From positions 14,287 to 42,015 of the forward strand of contig HF998290.1 of assembly GCA_000433735.1 (NCBI GenBank): a stretch of 27,729 nucleotides of DNA, given 5' to 3'. This document shows, one piece after another, positions 7,989 through 15,331 of this stretch. The DNA is from Clostridium sp. CAG:167. GTDB lineage: Bacteria; Bacillota; Clostridia; Lachnospirales; Lachnospiraceae. Both the position numbers and the translations under genes were made by a program. Below the pieces are notes generated by a model. That model was not told the origin of the DNA and made no database searches. It was given only the letters and a program-made list of their open reading frames with translations. Numbering within the stretch: the first letter of the stretch is position 1; the number at the start of each line of letters is the position of its first letter.

Positions 7989-8049
7989 TATCCGTTCCTC
8001 AATTATTTATTATATATCATTTAAAAGGCTTGTCAAGACTATCCGTTCC
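7989..8049. repeat. Direct repeat TATCCGTTCC on both sides of the nifS promoter
   Basis: Two identical 10-base copies, at 7989-7998 and 8040-8049, 51 bases apart (close to five helical turns). One lies just upstream of the -35 box and the other just downstream of the -10 box. On the coding strand they read GGAACGGATA. A further inverted repeat (TCCTAT / ATAGGA) lies in the leader close by. A two-site operator is an inference. Confidence 0.55.
8009..8036 (-). promoter_or_regulatory. Strong sigma-A promoter of nifS-nifU-mnmA
   Basis: Minus strand: perfect TTGACA (8036-8031), a 16-base spacer and perfect TATAAT (8014-8009), about 70 bases before nifS. The spacer is one base short of optimum. 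Such a consensus promoter suggests control by repression. Confidence 0.8.
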
Positions 8050-8074
8050 AAAAAATAGTATTGACATTTTAATA

Positions 8075-8767
8075 TCATTTTATCTTTACAATTTGTGTAA
8101 CAGTCAGAGTATGGCCTTTTACAATAAACTTTACTTCATAAGACGCAAACATCATTCCATACTCTCTTTCTTCGTCCTCTTTATAGGCCGGTCTGGGATC
8201 CTGCGCCAATACACCAAGAAGCGGCCGGTACTTTTCCGATTCCACCACTTTCTGCCATCTTTCCGGCACTTCTACAGTTAGTTCGTATTCCTTGTTCACT
8301 GCCGCAAAGCCTTCTCTGGCATCCGGATGGCTGTCCACCGCCGGTATATAGGGTTTTATATCCAGAATGGGCGTACCATCCAAAAGGTCCGCACCTTTTA
8401 CCCGGATCACCGGTCCCCGGTCTGTATGATACTGTATCCCGCAGATCTCCACACTGGACATCGCAATGGAATTGGGACGAAAAGACGACCTCGTAGCAAA
8501 TACCCCCATCCGTTTATTTCCGCCCAGCCTGGGAGGCCGGACTGTAGGAGAAAAATGATCTCTTCTATTTTTAGAAAAAAGCCACAAGATCCATATATGT
8601 GAAAATCCTTCCAACCCTCTCAGGGCATCCGGATTTCTGTATTCCGGTTCAAAAACAATATAGGACTCCAGTTCTTCTACCAGTCCGCTCTGTCTTGGTA
8701 TCCCGAACTTTTCCTTAAAATCGCTGTGCATGACAGCAATTTTCTTCATTTCATATACTGATTCCAT
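8075..8767 (-). CDS. trmO: tRNA (N6-threonylcarbamoyladenosine37-N6)-methyltransferase TrmO
   Basis: A 230-residue protein of the TrmO/TsaA/YaeB family, which uses S-adenosylmethionine to N6-methylate t6A37 in Thr tRNAs. Seen: DFKEKFGIPRQSGLV near the N-terminus, FEPEYRNPDALRGLEGFSHIWILW, RMGVFATRSSFRPNSIAMS, and the DIKPYIPAVDS motif, all family signatures in the expected order. The frame runs back to a GTG at 8806, but that would begin inside the xfp terminator hairpin; the ATG at 8767 after GAGAAGAAG is preferred. No separate promoter is evident between the terminator and this start, so expression may depend on readthrough from xfp. Confidence 0.9.
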   Translation of the reverse strand: MESVYEMKKIAVMHSDFKEKFGIPRQSGLVEELESYIVFEPEYRNPDALRGLEGFSHIWILWLFSKNRRDHFSPTVRPPRLGGNKRMGVFATRSSFRPNSIAMSSVEICGIQYHTDRGPVIRVKGADLLDGTPILDIKPYIPAVDSHPDAREGFAAVNKEYELTVEVPERWQKVVESEKYRPLLGVLAQDPRPAYKEDEEREYGMMFASYEVKFIVKGHTLTVTQIVKIK

Positions 8768-8785
8768 CTTCTTCTCAACTATCTT

Positions 8786-8822
8786 ATAAAAAGTAAAAGG
8801 GGCCACCCATAAGATGGCCCCC
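8786..8822 (-). terminator. Rho-independent terminator of xfp
   Basis: Minus strand: GGGGCCATC (8821-8813), a five-base loop, GGTGGCCCC (8807-8799), then TTTTACTTTTT. The nine-pair stem has one G-T pair. It lies 29 bases past the xfp stop. Confidence 0.85.
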
Positions 8823-8850
8823 TAAATTACATATTGTCAGTGGTTGTTTC

Positions 8851-11253
8851 TTAGTGCCACTCCCACTCACGAACTTCTGGAAGATCCTGTCCGTACTCAG
8901 CAATGTACTGCTTATGAGCAACAAGTTTGTCGTTCATCTGCTGAATCAAGAAGGAACCTTTGTTTCCTAACTGTGGTAAGTGCATAATAGCATCTTTTAC
9001 CAGGCTGAAACGATCGATCTGGTTCTGAACTCTCATATCGAATGGAGTTGTGATCGTACCTTCCTCTAAATATCCATGAACAGATACATTCTTGTTTGTT
9101 CTCTCGAATGTCAACTCGTGAATCAGAGTTGGATATCCGTGGAATGCAAAGATAACTGGTGTATCTTTTGTAAACAATGCATCATACTCACGATCAGAAA
9201 GTCCATGTGGATGTCTGCTGTCAGACTCAAGTTTGAACAAGTCTACAACATTGATAACACGGATCTTCAACTCAGGCATAGCGTCACGAAGAATTGTTGT
9301 TGCTGCCAGTGTCTCCAGTGTAGGAGTATCACCACAACATGCCATGATCAGATCTGGCTCCTCGTTCTGGTCGTTACTTGCCCATTCCCAAACACTGATA
9401 CCCTGTGTACAGTGTTTAACAGCCTGCTCCATTGTCAGCCACTGTTTGCTTGGGTGCTTAGAAGCAACGATTGCGTTTACATAGTTCTTGCTCTTGATAC
9501 AATGATCGAAGCAAGACAACAGACAGTTAGCGTCTGGTGGCAGATACATACGAACAACATCTGCTTTCTTGTTAGCAAGGTGATCCAGGAATCCTGGGTC
9601 CTGATGTGTAAATCCGTTGTGATCCTGCTGCCATACATTAGAAGTAAGGATAAAGTTCAAAGAAGCGATTGGCTGTCTCCAGGAAAGCTGGTTTGTAACT
9701 TTGATCCATTTAGCATGCTGTGCTGCCATAGAGTCTACTACACGGATGAATGCTTCGTAAGAAGCGAAGAATCCATGACGACCTGTCAACAAGTAAGCTT
9801 CCAGCCAAGCCTCGCACATATGCTCAGAAAGCATACCGTCCATGATACGGCCGTTTGTAGCAAGGTTGTCATCATCGCTGTACATATTTGCATTCCAAGG
9901 ACGATTCTCTACTTCAAATGCATGATACAGACGGTTGGACATAGACTCATCCGGTCCAAAGATACGGAAGTTCTTGTTCTCTTTATTTAATTCAAAGATG
10001 TCACGAACATAAGCACCAAGCTCGATCATATCCTGAGCCTGTGTCTTACCAGGTTCTACATCTTTTACTCCATATTTGCGGAAGTCTGGAAGACGAAGGT
10101 CTTTCAGAAGCAATCCACCATTTGCATGTGGGTTAGCTCCCATACGGGCATTTCCCTTTGGAGTCATTTCTTTAATTTCATCTTTAACACTACCATCTTC
10201 GTTGAAGAGTTCTTCTGGCTTGTAGCTGAGCATCCACTCTTTCAACTGCTCCAAATGCTCTGGTTTTTCCATAGACATTGGTACCTGGTGAGCACGGAAA
10301 GATCCCTCGATCTTCAATCCGTCTACTACTTTAGGACCTGTCCATCCTTTTGGTGTACGAAGAACGATCATAGGCCAAGCTGGTCTTGTAGCATCGTTAT
10401 TCTCACGAGCATTCTTCTGGATCTCTTTGATCTTCTCAATACAGCTGTCCATAGCTTCGCACATAGCTCTGTGCATAGCGATGTGATCTTCCGGATCAAT
10501 ACCAGGGTTCATTTCATCTGCTGCTTCTACGAAGATTGGATCCCATCCGCATCCCTTAAAGAAGTTCTCTACTTCTTCATGAGACATACGTGCAAATACA
10601 GTAGGGTTGCTGATCTTGTATCCATTCATATGAAGAATAGGAAGAACGGCACCGTCTGTAATTGGGTTCAGGAATTTATTTGACTGCCAGGAAGTTGCCA
10701 GTGGGCCTGTCTCTGCCTCACCATCTCCTACTACAGGAACTGCAATAAGGTCTGGGTTATCAAATACAGCACCGAAAGCATGAGCGACTGAATAGCCAAG
10801 TTCTCCACCCTCGTTGATGGATCCTGGAGTCTCTGGTGCACAGTGACTTGGTACTCCACATGGGAATGAGAACTGTTTGAACATCTTCTGCATACCTTCA
10901 ATATCCTCAGAAATGTTAGGATAGATCTCGCTGTATGTTCCTTCGATGTATGTGTTAGCGATCTGGAAGTTTCCACCATGACCAGGACCGGAAATGTAAA
11001 TCATGTCCAGATCATATCTCTTGATCACACGGTTACAATGTGTCCAGACAAAGTTCTGTCCAGGTACTGTTCCCCAGTGACCAACAATTTTTTTCTTAAC
11101 CATATCCATTGTAAGCGGCTCACGCAACAATGGGTTGTCCAACAAGTACAACTGTCCTGCTGACAAATAGTTAGCGGTACGCCAATATGCGTCCATTTTC
11201 TGAAGCAGCTCATCTGTGATAGGCTGTTTCTCAAGACAAGTATTTTCGCTCAT
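8851..11253 (-). CDS. xfp: Xylulose-5-phosphate/fructose-6-phosphate phosphoketolase
   Basis: An 800-residue, full-length phosphoketolase. It splits xylulose-5-P (and often fructose-6-P) with phosphate to acetyl-P and glyceraldehyde-3-P (or erythrose-4-P), using thiamine diphosphate and Mg. Seen: YLSAGQLYLLDNPLL at the N-terminus, GPGHGG, SHCAPETPGS, the cofactor motif GDGEAETGP, FGPDESMSNRL, and QQDHNGFTHQDPGF, all highly conserved in the family. The ATG has AAAGGAG upstream. It has its own promoter and terminator, so it is probably monocistronic. It gives a route from pentoses to acetate bypassing lower glycolysis; acetate kinase is not in the window. Dual specificity cannot be judged from sequence alone. 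Confidence 0.98.
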   Translation of the reverse strand: MSENTCLEKQPITDELLQKMDAYWRTANYLSAGQLYLLDNPLLREPLTMDMVKKKIVGHWGTVPGQNFVWTHCNRVIKRYDLDMIYISGPGHGGNFQIANTYIEGTYSEIYPNISEDIEGMQKMFKQFSFPCGVPSHCAPETPGSINEGGELGYSVAHAFGAVFDNPDLIAVPVVGDGEAETGPLATSWQSNKFLNPITDGAVLPILHMNGYKISNPTVFARMSHEEVENFFKGCGWDPIFVEAADEMNPGIDPEDHIAMHRAMCEAMDSCIEKIKEIQKNARENNDATRPAWPMIVLRTPKGWTGPKVVDGLKIEGSFRAHQVPMSMEKPEHLEQLKEWMLSYKPEELFNEDGSVKDEIKEMTPKGNARMGANPHANGGLLLKDLRLPDFRKYGVKDVEPGKTQAQDMIELGAYVRDIFELNKENKNFRIFGPDESMSNRLYHAFEVENRPWNANMYSDDDNLATNGRIMDGMLSEHMCEAWLEAYLLTGRHGFFASYEAFIRVVDSMAAQHAKWIKVTNQLSWRQPIASLNFILTSNVWQQDHNGFTHQDPGFLDHLANKKADVVRMYLPPDANCLLSCFDHCIKSKNYVNAIVASKHPSKQWLTMEQAVKHCTQGISVWEWASNDQNEEPDLIMACCGDTPTLETLAATTILRDAMPELKIRVINVVDLFKLESDSRHPHGLSDREYDALFTKDTPVIFAFHGYPTLIHELTFERTNKNVSVHGYLEEGTITTPFDMRVQNQIDRFSLVKDAIMHLPQLGNKGSFLIQQMNDKLVAHKQYIAEYGQDLPEVREWEWH

Positions 11254-11295
11254 AACGAACTCCTTTCGACATCTTTTTCAAATTAATACGATTCT

Positions 11296-11324
11296 ATTAT
11301 ATAGGCAATCGTCTATTAATTCAA
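11296..11324 (-). promoter_or_regulatory. xfp promoter with overlapping inverted repeat
   Basis: Minus strand: TTGAAT (11324-11319), a 17-base spacer and perfect TATAAT (11301-11296), about 45 bases before the xfp start. ACGATT and AATCGT (11288-11293 and 11307-11312) form a 6-base inverted repeat around the -10 box. Confidence 0.72.
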
Positions 11325-11344
11325 TGTTTTTTTTCATTTTGTTA

Positions 11345-11370
11345 TTTTTTTGTCATTCTGACGAAAAAAA
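11345..11370. repeat. Inverted repeat with T7 and A7 flanks downstream of the HD gene
   Basis: T7, GTCA, three bases, TGAC, G, A7: a near-perfect palindrome between the HD gene end and the xfp promoter. It may be part of the transcription end of the prfA operon or an A-tract (UP-like) element for xfp. Neither is proven, because the T-run comes before the stem as seen from the minus strand. Confidence 0.35.
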
Positions 11371-11411
11371 GGTTGTAAATCCAGATGATTTTCACGAAAT
11401 ATTACTCGTAT

Positions 11412-11897
11412 TTACAGATCAAACATCAGACGGCATACATCCCTGCCTGTGTCTGTCTTAAATATCCGGTCATAGGCAGCTCTTACCGCCTTCTGATCCA
11501 CGCCGTCTTCATACAGGTTTACCAGAAAATCGGCCTCAATGAGTATCTGGTAATCCAGACCATCAATCTCTGTATATGTATGGTGATGTCCCACCAGATA
11601 GCATACCCGGTCAATGGTCTCCCGGTCTGCTCCCAGTTTTTTCAAAAGTTTTTCCGCCTCCGGCGGTCCTTCTTTTTCCTGGAGTTTTCCACCGCACTGA
11701 CCGTATTTCTTCTCCGCTTTGTGAATTCCGATATCATGTACGATGGCTGCCAATTTTAATGTTTTATAGGTTTTTTCATCTAATTTTTCGCCTTTTCCGA
11801 TATACTTGGCAAATTCATAGACTTTGACAAAATGCTGGATCCGCTTGGGATCTCCTTTGTCATAAAGAAACATAGCCTGAAGCAATCTTTGTTCCAC
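11412..11897 (-). CDS. HD-domain phosphohydrolase-like protein
   Basis: A roughly 161-residue single-domain HD protein. Metal-binding residues are visible (numbered from the longer start): His25 (RIQHFVKV), His57-Asp58 (IVHDIGIH), a GHHHTY histidine cluster (107-109) and Asp126 (EADFLVN), all fitting a metal-dependent phosphohydrolase. The substrate is unknown; nucleotide, (p)ppGpp-like or signalling targets are all possible. The frame could begin at a GTG at 11906, but the site AGAGGTG is positioned for the GTG at 11897. It begins within a few bases of the prfA stop, so it is the last gene of the DUF1385-prmC-prfA transcript. Confidence 0.82.
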   Translation of the reverse strand: MEQRLLQAMFLYDKGDPKRIQHFVKVYEFAKYIGKGEKLDEKTYKTLKLAAIVHDIGIHKAEKKYGQCGGKLQEKEGPPEAEKLLKKLGADRETIDRVCYLVGHHHTYTEIDGLDYQILIEADFLVNLYEDGVDQKAVRAAYDRIFKTDTGRDVCRLMFDL

Positions 11898-11908
11898 GGT
11901 TATCACCT

Positions 11909-13015
11909 CTAATTTTCACTCATCTTAGCCAGTTTGGCCGCCTGGTCGGCTGCGATCAGACTGTCAAGCAGTTCTTCCAGATCTCCGCCGATAATGGAAT
12001 CCAGTTTGTGAAGAGTCAGTTTGATACGATGGTCTGTGACTCTTCCCTGCGGATAATTATATGTGCGAATCTTTTCTGAACGGTCACCGGTTCCGATCTG
12101 GCTCCGGCGTTCTTCTGCCTCCGCATCATGCGCCTTGGCACACTCCAGCTCATACAGACGGGCACGGAGTACTTTCAGTGCCTTATCCTTATTTTTCAGC
12201 TGGGACTTTTCATCCTGACAGGAAATCACAATACCGGTAGGAATATGGGTCAGACGCACGGCTGAGTCAGTTGTATTGACACACTGTCCACCGTTTCCGG
12301 ATGCACGGAACACATCAAAACGGCAGTCATTCAGATCCAGTTCCACCTCCACCTCTTCTACTTCCGGCATGATCGCCACGGTAGCAGTGGAAGTATGGAT
12401 ACGGCCACCGGGTTCAGGAGGCGAAGTATGGATACCGCCACCGGGTTCAGTAGCCGGGATACGCTGTACACGGTGCACACCGCTTTCGTATTTCAGCTTG
12501 GAATAAGCCCCCAGACCGTTGATCATAAATACAATTTCCTTGAATCCGCCAATTCCGTTTTCATTGGAGTTCATCGTATCAATCTTCCAGCGGTTCTTCT
12601 CTGCAAATTTACAGTACATGCGGTACAGATCTGCTGCAAACAGTGCCGCCTCATCTCCACCGGCACCGGCACGGATCTCCACGATTACATTCTTGTCATC
12701 GTTCGGATCTTTCGGCAGAAGGAGAATCTTTAATTCGTTTTCGATGCCCTCGATCTTCTGCTTGCACTCGTTCAATTCTTCCTTGGCAAGTTCCCGCATT
12801 TCCTCATCGCTTTCTTCTTCCAGCATAGCCAGACTGTCTTCGATGCCCGCTTTCGTTGCCTTGTACTCTTTGTACTTTGTCACGATAGGTTCCAGATCTG
12901 ATTGTTCTTTCATCAGTTTTTGGTACCGGCTCTGATCATTGAGTACATCCGGTTCGCTTAATTCATTTAAAACTTCTTCATAACGAAGAAGGGTATCTTC
13001 TAATTTATCAAACAT
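11909..13015 (-). CDS. prfA: Peptide chain release factor 1 (RF1) with an 11-residue internal duplication
   Basis: A 368-residue class I release factor that reads UAA and UAG and triggers peptide release. Seen: the stop-reading tripeptide PAT (187-189, in VQRIPATE), the catalytic GGQ (242-244, in SGNGGQCVN), and the helix KNKDKALKVLRARL. RF1 proteins are usually about 355-360 residues; the excess here comes from a tandem duplication: residues 190-200 (EPGGGIHTSPP) repeat 201-211 (EPGGRIHTSTA). The frame runs back to 13027, but GGAGG lies five bases before the ATG at 13015, one base after the prmC stop. PrmC, encoded just upstream, methylates the GGQ glutamine. The frame is intact, so the protein is probably made. 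Confidence 0.95.
   Translation of the reverse strand: MFDKLEDTLLRYEEVLNELSEPDVLNDQSRYQKLMKEQSDLEPIVTKYKEYKATKAGIEDSLAMLEEESDEEMRELAKEELNECKQKIEGIENELKILLLPKDPNDDKNVIVEIRAGAGGDEAALFAADLYRMYCKFAEKNRWKIDTMNSNENGIGGFKEIVFMINGLGAYSKLKYESGVHRVQRIPATEPGGGIHTSPPEPGGRIHTSTATVAIMPEVEEVEVELDLNDCRFDVFRASGNGGQCVNTTDSAVRLTHIPTGIVISCQDEKSQLKNKDKALKVLRARLYELECAKAHDAEAEERRSQIGTGDRSEKIRTYNYPQGRVTDHRIKLTLHKLDSIIGGDLEELLDSLIAADQAAKLAKMSEN
12390..12450 (-). repeat. 33-base-period tandem duplication inside prfA
   Basis: Copies at 12390-12417 and 12423-12450 share 27 of 28 bases (differing at 12403 versus 12436). The 33-base period keeps the frame and adds 11 codons. The mismatch and differing flanks argue against a simple assembly double-count. 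Confidence 0.9.
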
Positions 13016-13016
13016 A

Positions 13017-13859
13017 TTAACCTCCATTATGGCATATATGCCCTGTCACGATCCGGTCCAGTCCGGCCAGATCTTTTTTCACTTCTACCTGTTGAAATCC
13101 TTTTTTTCTCATGAGTTCTGCTACGCTCTCTCCCTGATCGTATCCGATCTCGAAAGCCAGCATTCCCTGGTGTGCAAGGTGGGAAGGACTTAACTCTATA
13201 ATTTTTCTGTAAAAATACAATCCGTCTTCTCTACCATCCAGCGCCAGCACCGGCTCATGATCCTGAACTTCCGGCATCAGTTTTTGTATCTCTTCGGACG
13301 CAATGTAAGGTGGATTGGACACAATCACATCAAATAAGTCTGCCGGGACATTTTCAAACAGATCTCCCTGACAGAAAACAGGCTTGACTCCATGGTTTTC
13401 TGCATTTTTCTCCGCCACTTTCAACGCTTCCCCGGAGACATCTGCCAGCACCACTGCGGCGGGTCCGCCAAGAACTGCCAGGCTGATCCCGATACACCCG
13501 GATCCGGTGCAAAGATCCAGCACCTTTTTTCCCGGACAAAACGGCAGCACCTGTTCTACCAGACATTCTGTATCCTGTCTCGGGATCAGCACATGGGAAT
13601 CCACTTCAAACTTAAGTCCCATAAATTCTGTATACCCAAGAATGTATTCCAGCGGGATCCTCTGGCCGCGTTTCTCTATCATCTGTCGGAATTTCTTTTC
13701 TTTCCCGGCATCCGCCTCTTCTTCCTGATGCAGAAAATAACCGCTTCGTTCCATCTGAAAGCAGTCCGCCAACAAATACCAGGCATTCAGATCTGCCTCC
13801 GGCACTTCCCGTTCTTTCAGCCAGCCTGCGCCCCACTGTAACATCTGCTGCAAGGTCAT
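13017..13859 (-). CDS. prmC: Peptide chain release factor N5-glutamine methyltransferase PrmC
   Basis: A 280-residue S-adenosylmethionine-dependent methyltransferase that modifies the glutamine of GGQ in RF1 and RF2. Seen: helical N-terminal recognition domain (about 1-75), the Arg-Gln substrate region VLIPRQDTECLVEQVL, cofactor motif VLDLCTGSGCIGISLA, and the catalytic NPPY in VSNPPYIASEE. Length and motifs are normal. Its ATG overlaps the stop of the DUF1385 gene (ATGA), and it ends one base before prfA, so the three are translationally linked. The pairing with prfA is the classic bacterial arrangement and confirms the call. Confidence 0.96.
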   Translation of the reverse strand: MTLQQMLQWGAGWLKEREVPEADLNAWYLLADCFQMERSGYFLHQEEEADAGKEKKFRQMIEKRGQRIPLEYILGYTEFMGLKFEVDSHVLIPRQDTECLVEQVLPFCPGKKVLDLCTGSGCIGISLAVLGGPAAVVLADVSGEALKVAEKNAENHGVKPVFCQGDLFENVPADLFDVIVSNPPYIASEEIQKLMPEVQDHEPVLALDGREDGLYFYRKIIELSPSHLAHQGMLAFEIGYDQGESVAELMRKKGFQQVEVKKDLAGLDRIVTGHICHNGG

Positions 13860-14905
13860 GACTCTTTCTCTGCCTTTCCCGGTGCTTCAAAATAACGATC
13901 CAGAGCATTGAGAATCTCATCATCCTCATCCTCATCCAGAGCAAGAACCTCGATCTCTTCCTCGTCATCTTGGGCCGCCTCTTCTTTCTCCGTCTCTCCC
14001 CGGACAAAACTCTTCCAGTCAAACACTGCTTCTACCGAGGCAATCGCAACTTCCAGCATGGAATCATCCGGTTCTTTGGTAGTCAGTGACTGAAGCCACA
14101 TTCCCGGCTTACTGAGGACCCGTACCAAAGCATTGTCGTGGTTTCCGGCATAACGGATAAATTCAAAGGACAATCCTGCGATCACCGGGATCAACAGGAT
14201 ACGCAAAAGCATCCGAAGCCATACATTGCCTACTACAATAAACATAAACAGCAAAATGCTGACAAACATAACGATCAGTAAAAAACTGGTCCCGCACCGT
14301 TTGTGGGCGGTAGAGGACTTTCTTGCGTTTTCCACCGTCAGGTCCATGCCGTTTTCGATGCAGTTGATACACTTATGCTCTGCACCATGGTACATAAACA
14401 CCCTGTGAATATCTTCCATCAAAGATATAAGTTTTACATAGGCCACAAACAAGATCACACGGATCACACCTTCCAGCAGCCCTCTAAGCTGGGGCGACGG
14501 GATCCGGTAGCGCAATAATTCTGAAACCAGATACGGAAGTGCCAGGAAAACGGCCAGTGCCAAAAATACTGACACCACCATAACAATCCCTGTCAGGATA
14601 CTGTCTTTCTTTTCCTGCTTCTTTTTCTCTTCTTCCGTTTTTTCCTGCTTTTCTTCCTCTTCCTCATAAAAAGAAGCGGAATAATTCAAAGTCTTCATGC
14701 CGGAAGAAAGAGACTCCACGAAACTGACAATTCCCCGGATCACCGGTACTCTGGCAATGGCATAACGGTCTCTGAGACTGGTTACCGTTTCTTTCTTTAC
14801 TTCGATCTCACCGTCCGGTTTGCGGACTGCCACAGCACACTGTTTGCCGTTACGCATCATAACGCCCTCGATCCCAGCCTGTCCGCCAATGCCCGAATAT
14901 TTCAT
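13856..14905 (-). CDS. DUF1385 (YqhQ-like) membrane protein
   Basis: A 349-residue protein of the DUF1385 family, common in Firmicutes between rpmE and prmC/prfA. Seen: N-terminal GGQAGIEGVMMR, an internal Lys/Glu-rich stretch (about 95-115), membrane segments around 125-145, 165-180 and 225-265, the family motif YHGAEHKCINC, and an unusually acidic tail (DDEEEIEVLALDEDEDDE). The function is unknown. The frame extends to 14956, but AAAGGAGG at 14911-14918 places the start at the ATG at 14905. Only about 35 bases separate the rpmE terminator from this start, so the operon may rely on terminator readthrough. Confidence 0.88.
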   Translation of the reverse strand: MKYSGIGGQAGIEGVMMRNGKQCAVAVRKPDGEIEVKKETVTSLRDRYAIARVPVIRGIVSFVESLSSGMKTLNYSASFYEEEEEKQEKTEEEKKKQEKKDSILTGIVMVVSVFLALAVFLALPYLVSELLRYRIPSPQLRGLLEGVIRVILFVAYVKLISLMEDIHRVFMYHGAEHKCINCIENGMDLTVENARKSSTAHKRCGTSFLLIVMFVSILLFMFIVVGNVWLRMLLRILLIPVIAGLSFEFIRYAGNHDNALVRVLSKPGMWLQSLTTKEPDDSMLEVAIASVEAVFDWKSFVRGETEKEEAAQDDEEEIEVLALDEDEDDEILNALDRYFEAPGKAEKES

Positions 14906-14939
14906 ACAGCCTCCTTTCTCGCAAAAAACTCCATTTGCG

Positions 14940-14971
14940 AAAAAAAGCAGAGCCACCTTCGCAGCTCTGCT
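14940..14971 (-). terminator. Rho-independent terminator after rpmE
   Basis: Minus strand: AGCAGAGC (14971-14964), a 10-base loop, GCTCTGCT (14953-14946), then a run of seven Ts. A second small hairpin, CGCAAA / TTTGCG (14920-14925 and 14934-14939), follows at once, before the DUF1385 ribosome site. Confidence 0.9.
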
Positions 14972-14987
14972 CTCATTTTTCGTTTCA

Positions 14988-15188
14988 TTATTTCAAGCCA
15001 TACTTGCGGTTGAACTTCTCAATCGCACCACGAGCAGAAGCGGATTTCTGCTGTCCTGTGTAAAAAGGATGGCACTTGGAACAAACTTCAACATGGATAT
15101 CCTCTTTTGTGGATCCTGTTACAAATTCATTGCCACAGTTACAAACTACCTTTGCCTGATAGTATTCTGGATGAATTCCCTCTCTCAT
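14988..15188 (-). CDS. rpmE: 50S ribosomal protein L31 (zinc-binding form)
   Basis: A 66-residue L31 of the cysteine-containing type. Cys16 and Cys18 (VVCNCGNEF) and Cys36 and Cys39 (VCSKCHPFYTG) form the zinc site; the N-terminus MREGIHPEYY is typical. An ATG six bases earlier (15194) lies too close to the GAGGTG ribosome site; the ATG at 15188 has proper spacing. The gene has its own promoter (15267-15295) and a strong terminator. Cysteine-containing L31 is the form that zinc-limited bacteria often replace with a cysteine-free paralogue; no paralogue is visible here. Confidence 0.96.
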   Translation of the reverse strand: MREGIHPEYYQAKVVCNCGNEFVTGSTKEDIHVEVCSKCHPFYTGQQKSASARGAIEKFNRKYGLK

Positions 15189-15266
15189 TATCATTTCACC
15201 TCACAACTTATATTTTCCTTTATTTATGAAAAAGGATAATTGTCTTTCTCAAAAAACTGCTTGCTC

Positions 15267-15295
15267 ATTGTATCATGTTGATTCAAAAATTGCAA
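15267..15295 (-). promoter_or_regulatory. rpmE promoter
   Basis: Minus strand: TTGCAA (15295-15290), a 17-base spacer and TACAAT (15272-15267), about 80 bases before rpmE. It lies in the 143-base gap after rho, for which I see no hairpin terminator. Confidence 0.68.
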
Positions 15296-15331
15296 GTACT
15301 TTTTGATTATTTTTCGCATTTTTTGGCATTT

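Noticed and set aside
8061..8100. Plus-strand TTGACA with a TTTACAAT-like box
   Set aside because: No plus-strand gene follows; it faces into the 3' end of trmO and is best seen as chance in A+T-rich DNA.
9076..9990. A 304-codon plus-strand open frame opposite xfp
   Set aside because: It lies wholly within a well-conserved phosphoketolase gene, has no ribosome site, and its translation is Cys/Ser/Ile-rich with no recognisable domain; it is a complement shadow.
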